Source: an uncultured Phascolarctobacterium sp.
GTDB lineage: Bacteria; Bacillota; Negativicutes; Acidaminococcales; Acidaminococcaceae
DNA: 8,250 nucleotides
Direction of reading: 5' to 3'
Assembly (NCBI GenBank): GCA_900553055.1
Contig: USBV01000068.1
Coordinates: forward strand, 1-8,250
Part shown: positions 7,801 through 8,250 of the stretch, in pieces
Layout: every line of letters begins with the position of its first letter
How positions within the stretch are numbered: position 1 is the stretch's first letter
The notes under the pieces: generated by a model
Seen by the model: the letters and a program-made list of their open reading frames with translations, nothing else
The model's database searches: none
Told to the model about the DNA's origin: nothing
Made by a program: the position numbers and the translations under genes

Positions 7801-8250
7801 ATGGCAAAGGATAAGTTTTTACATGGCGCTATGATTTTGACGCTGGCAGGGCTAGTAGTTAAAATTATTGGCTCCGTAAACCGCATTCTGCTTTCACGTT
7901 TATTGGGTGGCGAGGGCATTGGCCTGTATCAAATGGCTTACCCAGTATATTTGCTGCTTTTAGCCATTTCCTCCGCAGGCATCCCTGTGGCTATTTCTAT
8001 CGTCGTTTCGCGCTATTTGGCCAAGGATGACATGGGCAATGTGCGCCGCGTCTTTCACCTAAGCCTGCGCCTGATGAGCCTCCTTGGCTTGGGCCTCGCG
8101 CTCGCGCTGGTGCTGGCGGCGGGCAGGACGCTGCTGGCGCTCTTTAACCGCGACCCGGAGGTCATTGCATGCGGCTATACGCGGCTGGTCGTCATATTCT
8201 TCGCCTATGCGTTTTCCATGACCTATGAAATGATCGCGGGGTATCTGCGC
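7801..8250 (+). CDS. Polytopic flippase/transporter of the MOP superfamily, SpoVB-like start, 3'-truncated
   Basis: 150 codons without a stop run off the window. ATG 7801 is preceded by AAGGTGA (7788-7794) at 6-nt spacing. Residues 1-95 resemble SpoVB/MurJ-type exporters of lipid-linked envelope precursors: GAMILTLAGLVVKIIGSVNRILLSRLLGGEGIG-type residues at 9-40, then YQMAYPVYLLLLAISSAGIP and a VRRVFHLSL stretch. Position after mfd fits, since B. subtilis has mfd-spoVT-spoVB. From about residue 100 the sequence changes. LFNRDPEVIACGYTRL (about 114-129) and YEMIAGYLR at the end resemble the DPEVI...GxLRG segment of MATE drug/Na+ antiporters, with the 33-residue D-to-R spacing of MATE rather than the shorter SpoVB one. 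By hand count GC rises from about 46% (7801-8040) to about 63% (8041-8250). This may be a real hybrid or an assembly join. The superfamily is secure; the exact family is not. Confidence 0.75.
   Translation, partial: MAKDKFLHGAMILTLAGLVVKIIGSVNRILLSRLLGGEGIGLYQMAYPVYLLLLAISSAGIPVAISIVVSRYLAKDDMGNVRRVFHLSLRLMSLLGLGLALALVLAAGRTLLALFNRDPEVIACGYTRLVVIFFAYAFSMTYEMIAGYLR

Overview
This window reads as a stretch of a bacterial chromosome, all genes on the + strand, with strong purine-rich Shine-Dalgarno sites before most genes. Gene content and order (pyrG, an SppA-type peptidase, glpX, then mfd next to a spoVB-like start) suggest a Bacillota (Firmicutes) genome, plausibly a Negativicutes gut lineage. 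That placement is inference from gene order and protein flavour; no marker gene settles it. Overall GC is near one half.

Layout. 1-1296: 3' four-fifths of CTP synthase (pyrG), followed by a clean intrinsic terminator. 1392-2348 and 2355-2921: a signal peptide peptidase SppA gene and a Yip1-type five-helix membrane protein gene, 6 nt apart and surely co-transcribed. 3056-4018: class II fructose-1,6-bisphosphatase (glpX) with its own probable promoter. 4019-4220: a 101-nt imperfect palindrome and then an intrinsic terminator whose T-rich tail runs up to the mfd start codon. 4221-7517: the transcription-repair coupling factor Mfd. 7509-7750: a 182-bp MITE-like palindrome whose left end overlaps the mfd stop codon, plus a third copy of its terminal motif. 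7801-8250: the start of a polytopic flippase or transporter gene, cut by the window edge.

The functions are mostly housekeeping: pyrimidine nucleotide synthesis, membrane proteolysis, gluconeogenesis, DNA repair and envelope lipid-linked precursor export. They do not form one pathway. The most unusual points lie between and at the ends of genes. There are two different large palindromic elements flanking mfd, and an mfd start with no Shine-Dalgarno placed directly behind a terminator. The last gene begins like SpoVB/MurJ-type flippases but turns into a MATE-transporter-like sequence at about residue 100-118, together with a rise in GC. That last point could be a real hybrid gene or an assembly join. 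I saw no CRISPR array, tRNA, rRNA, transposase or obvious new multi-gene system.
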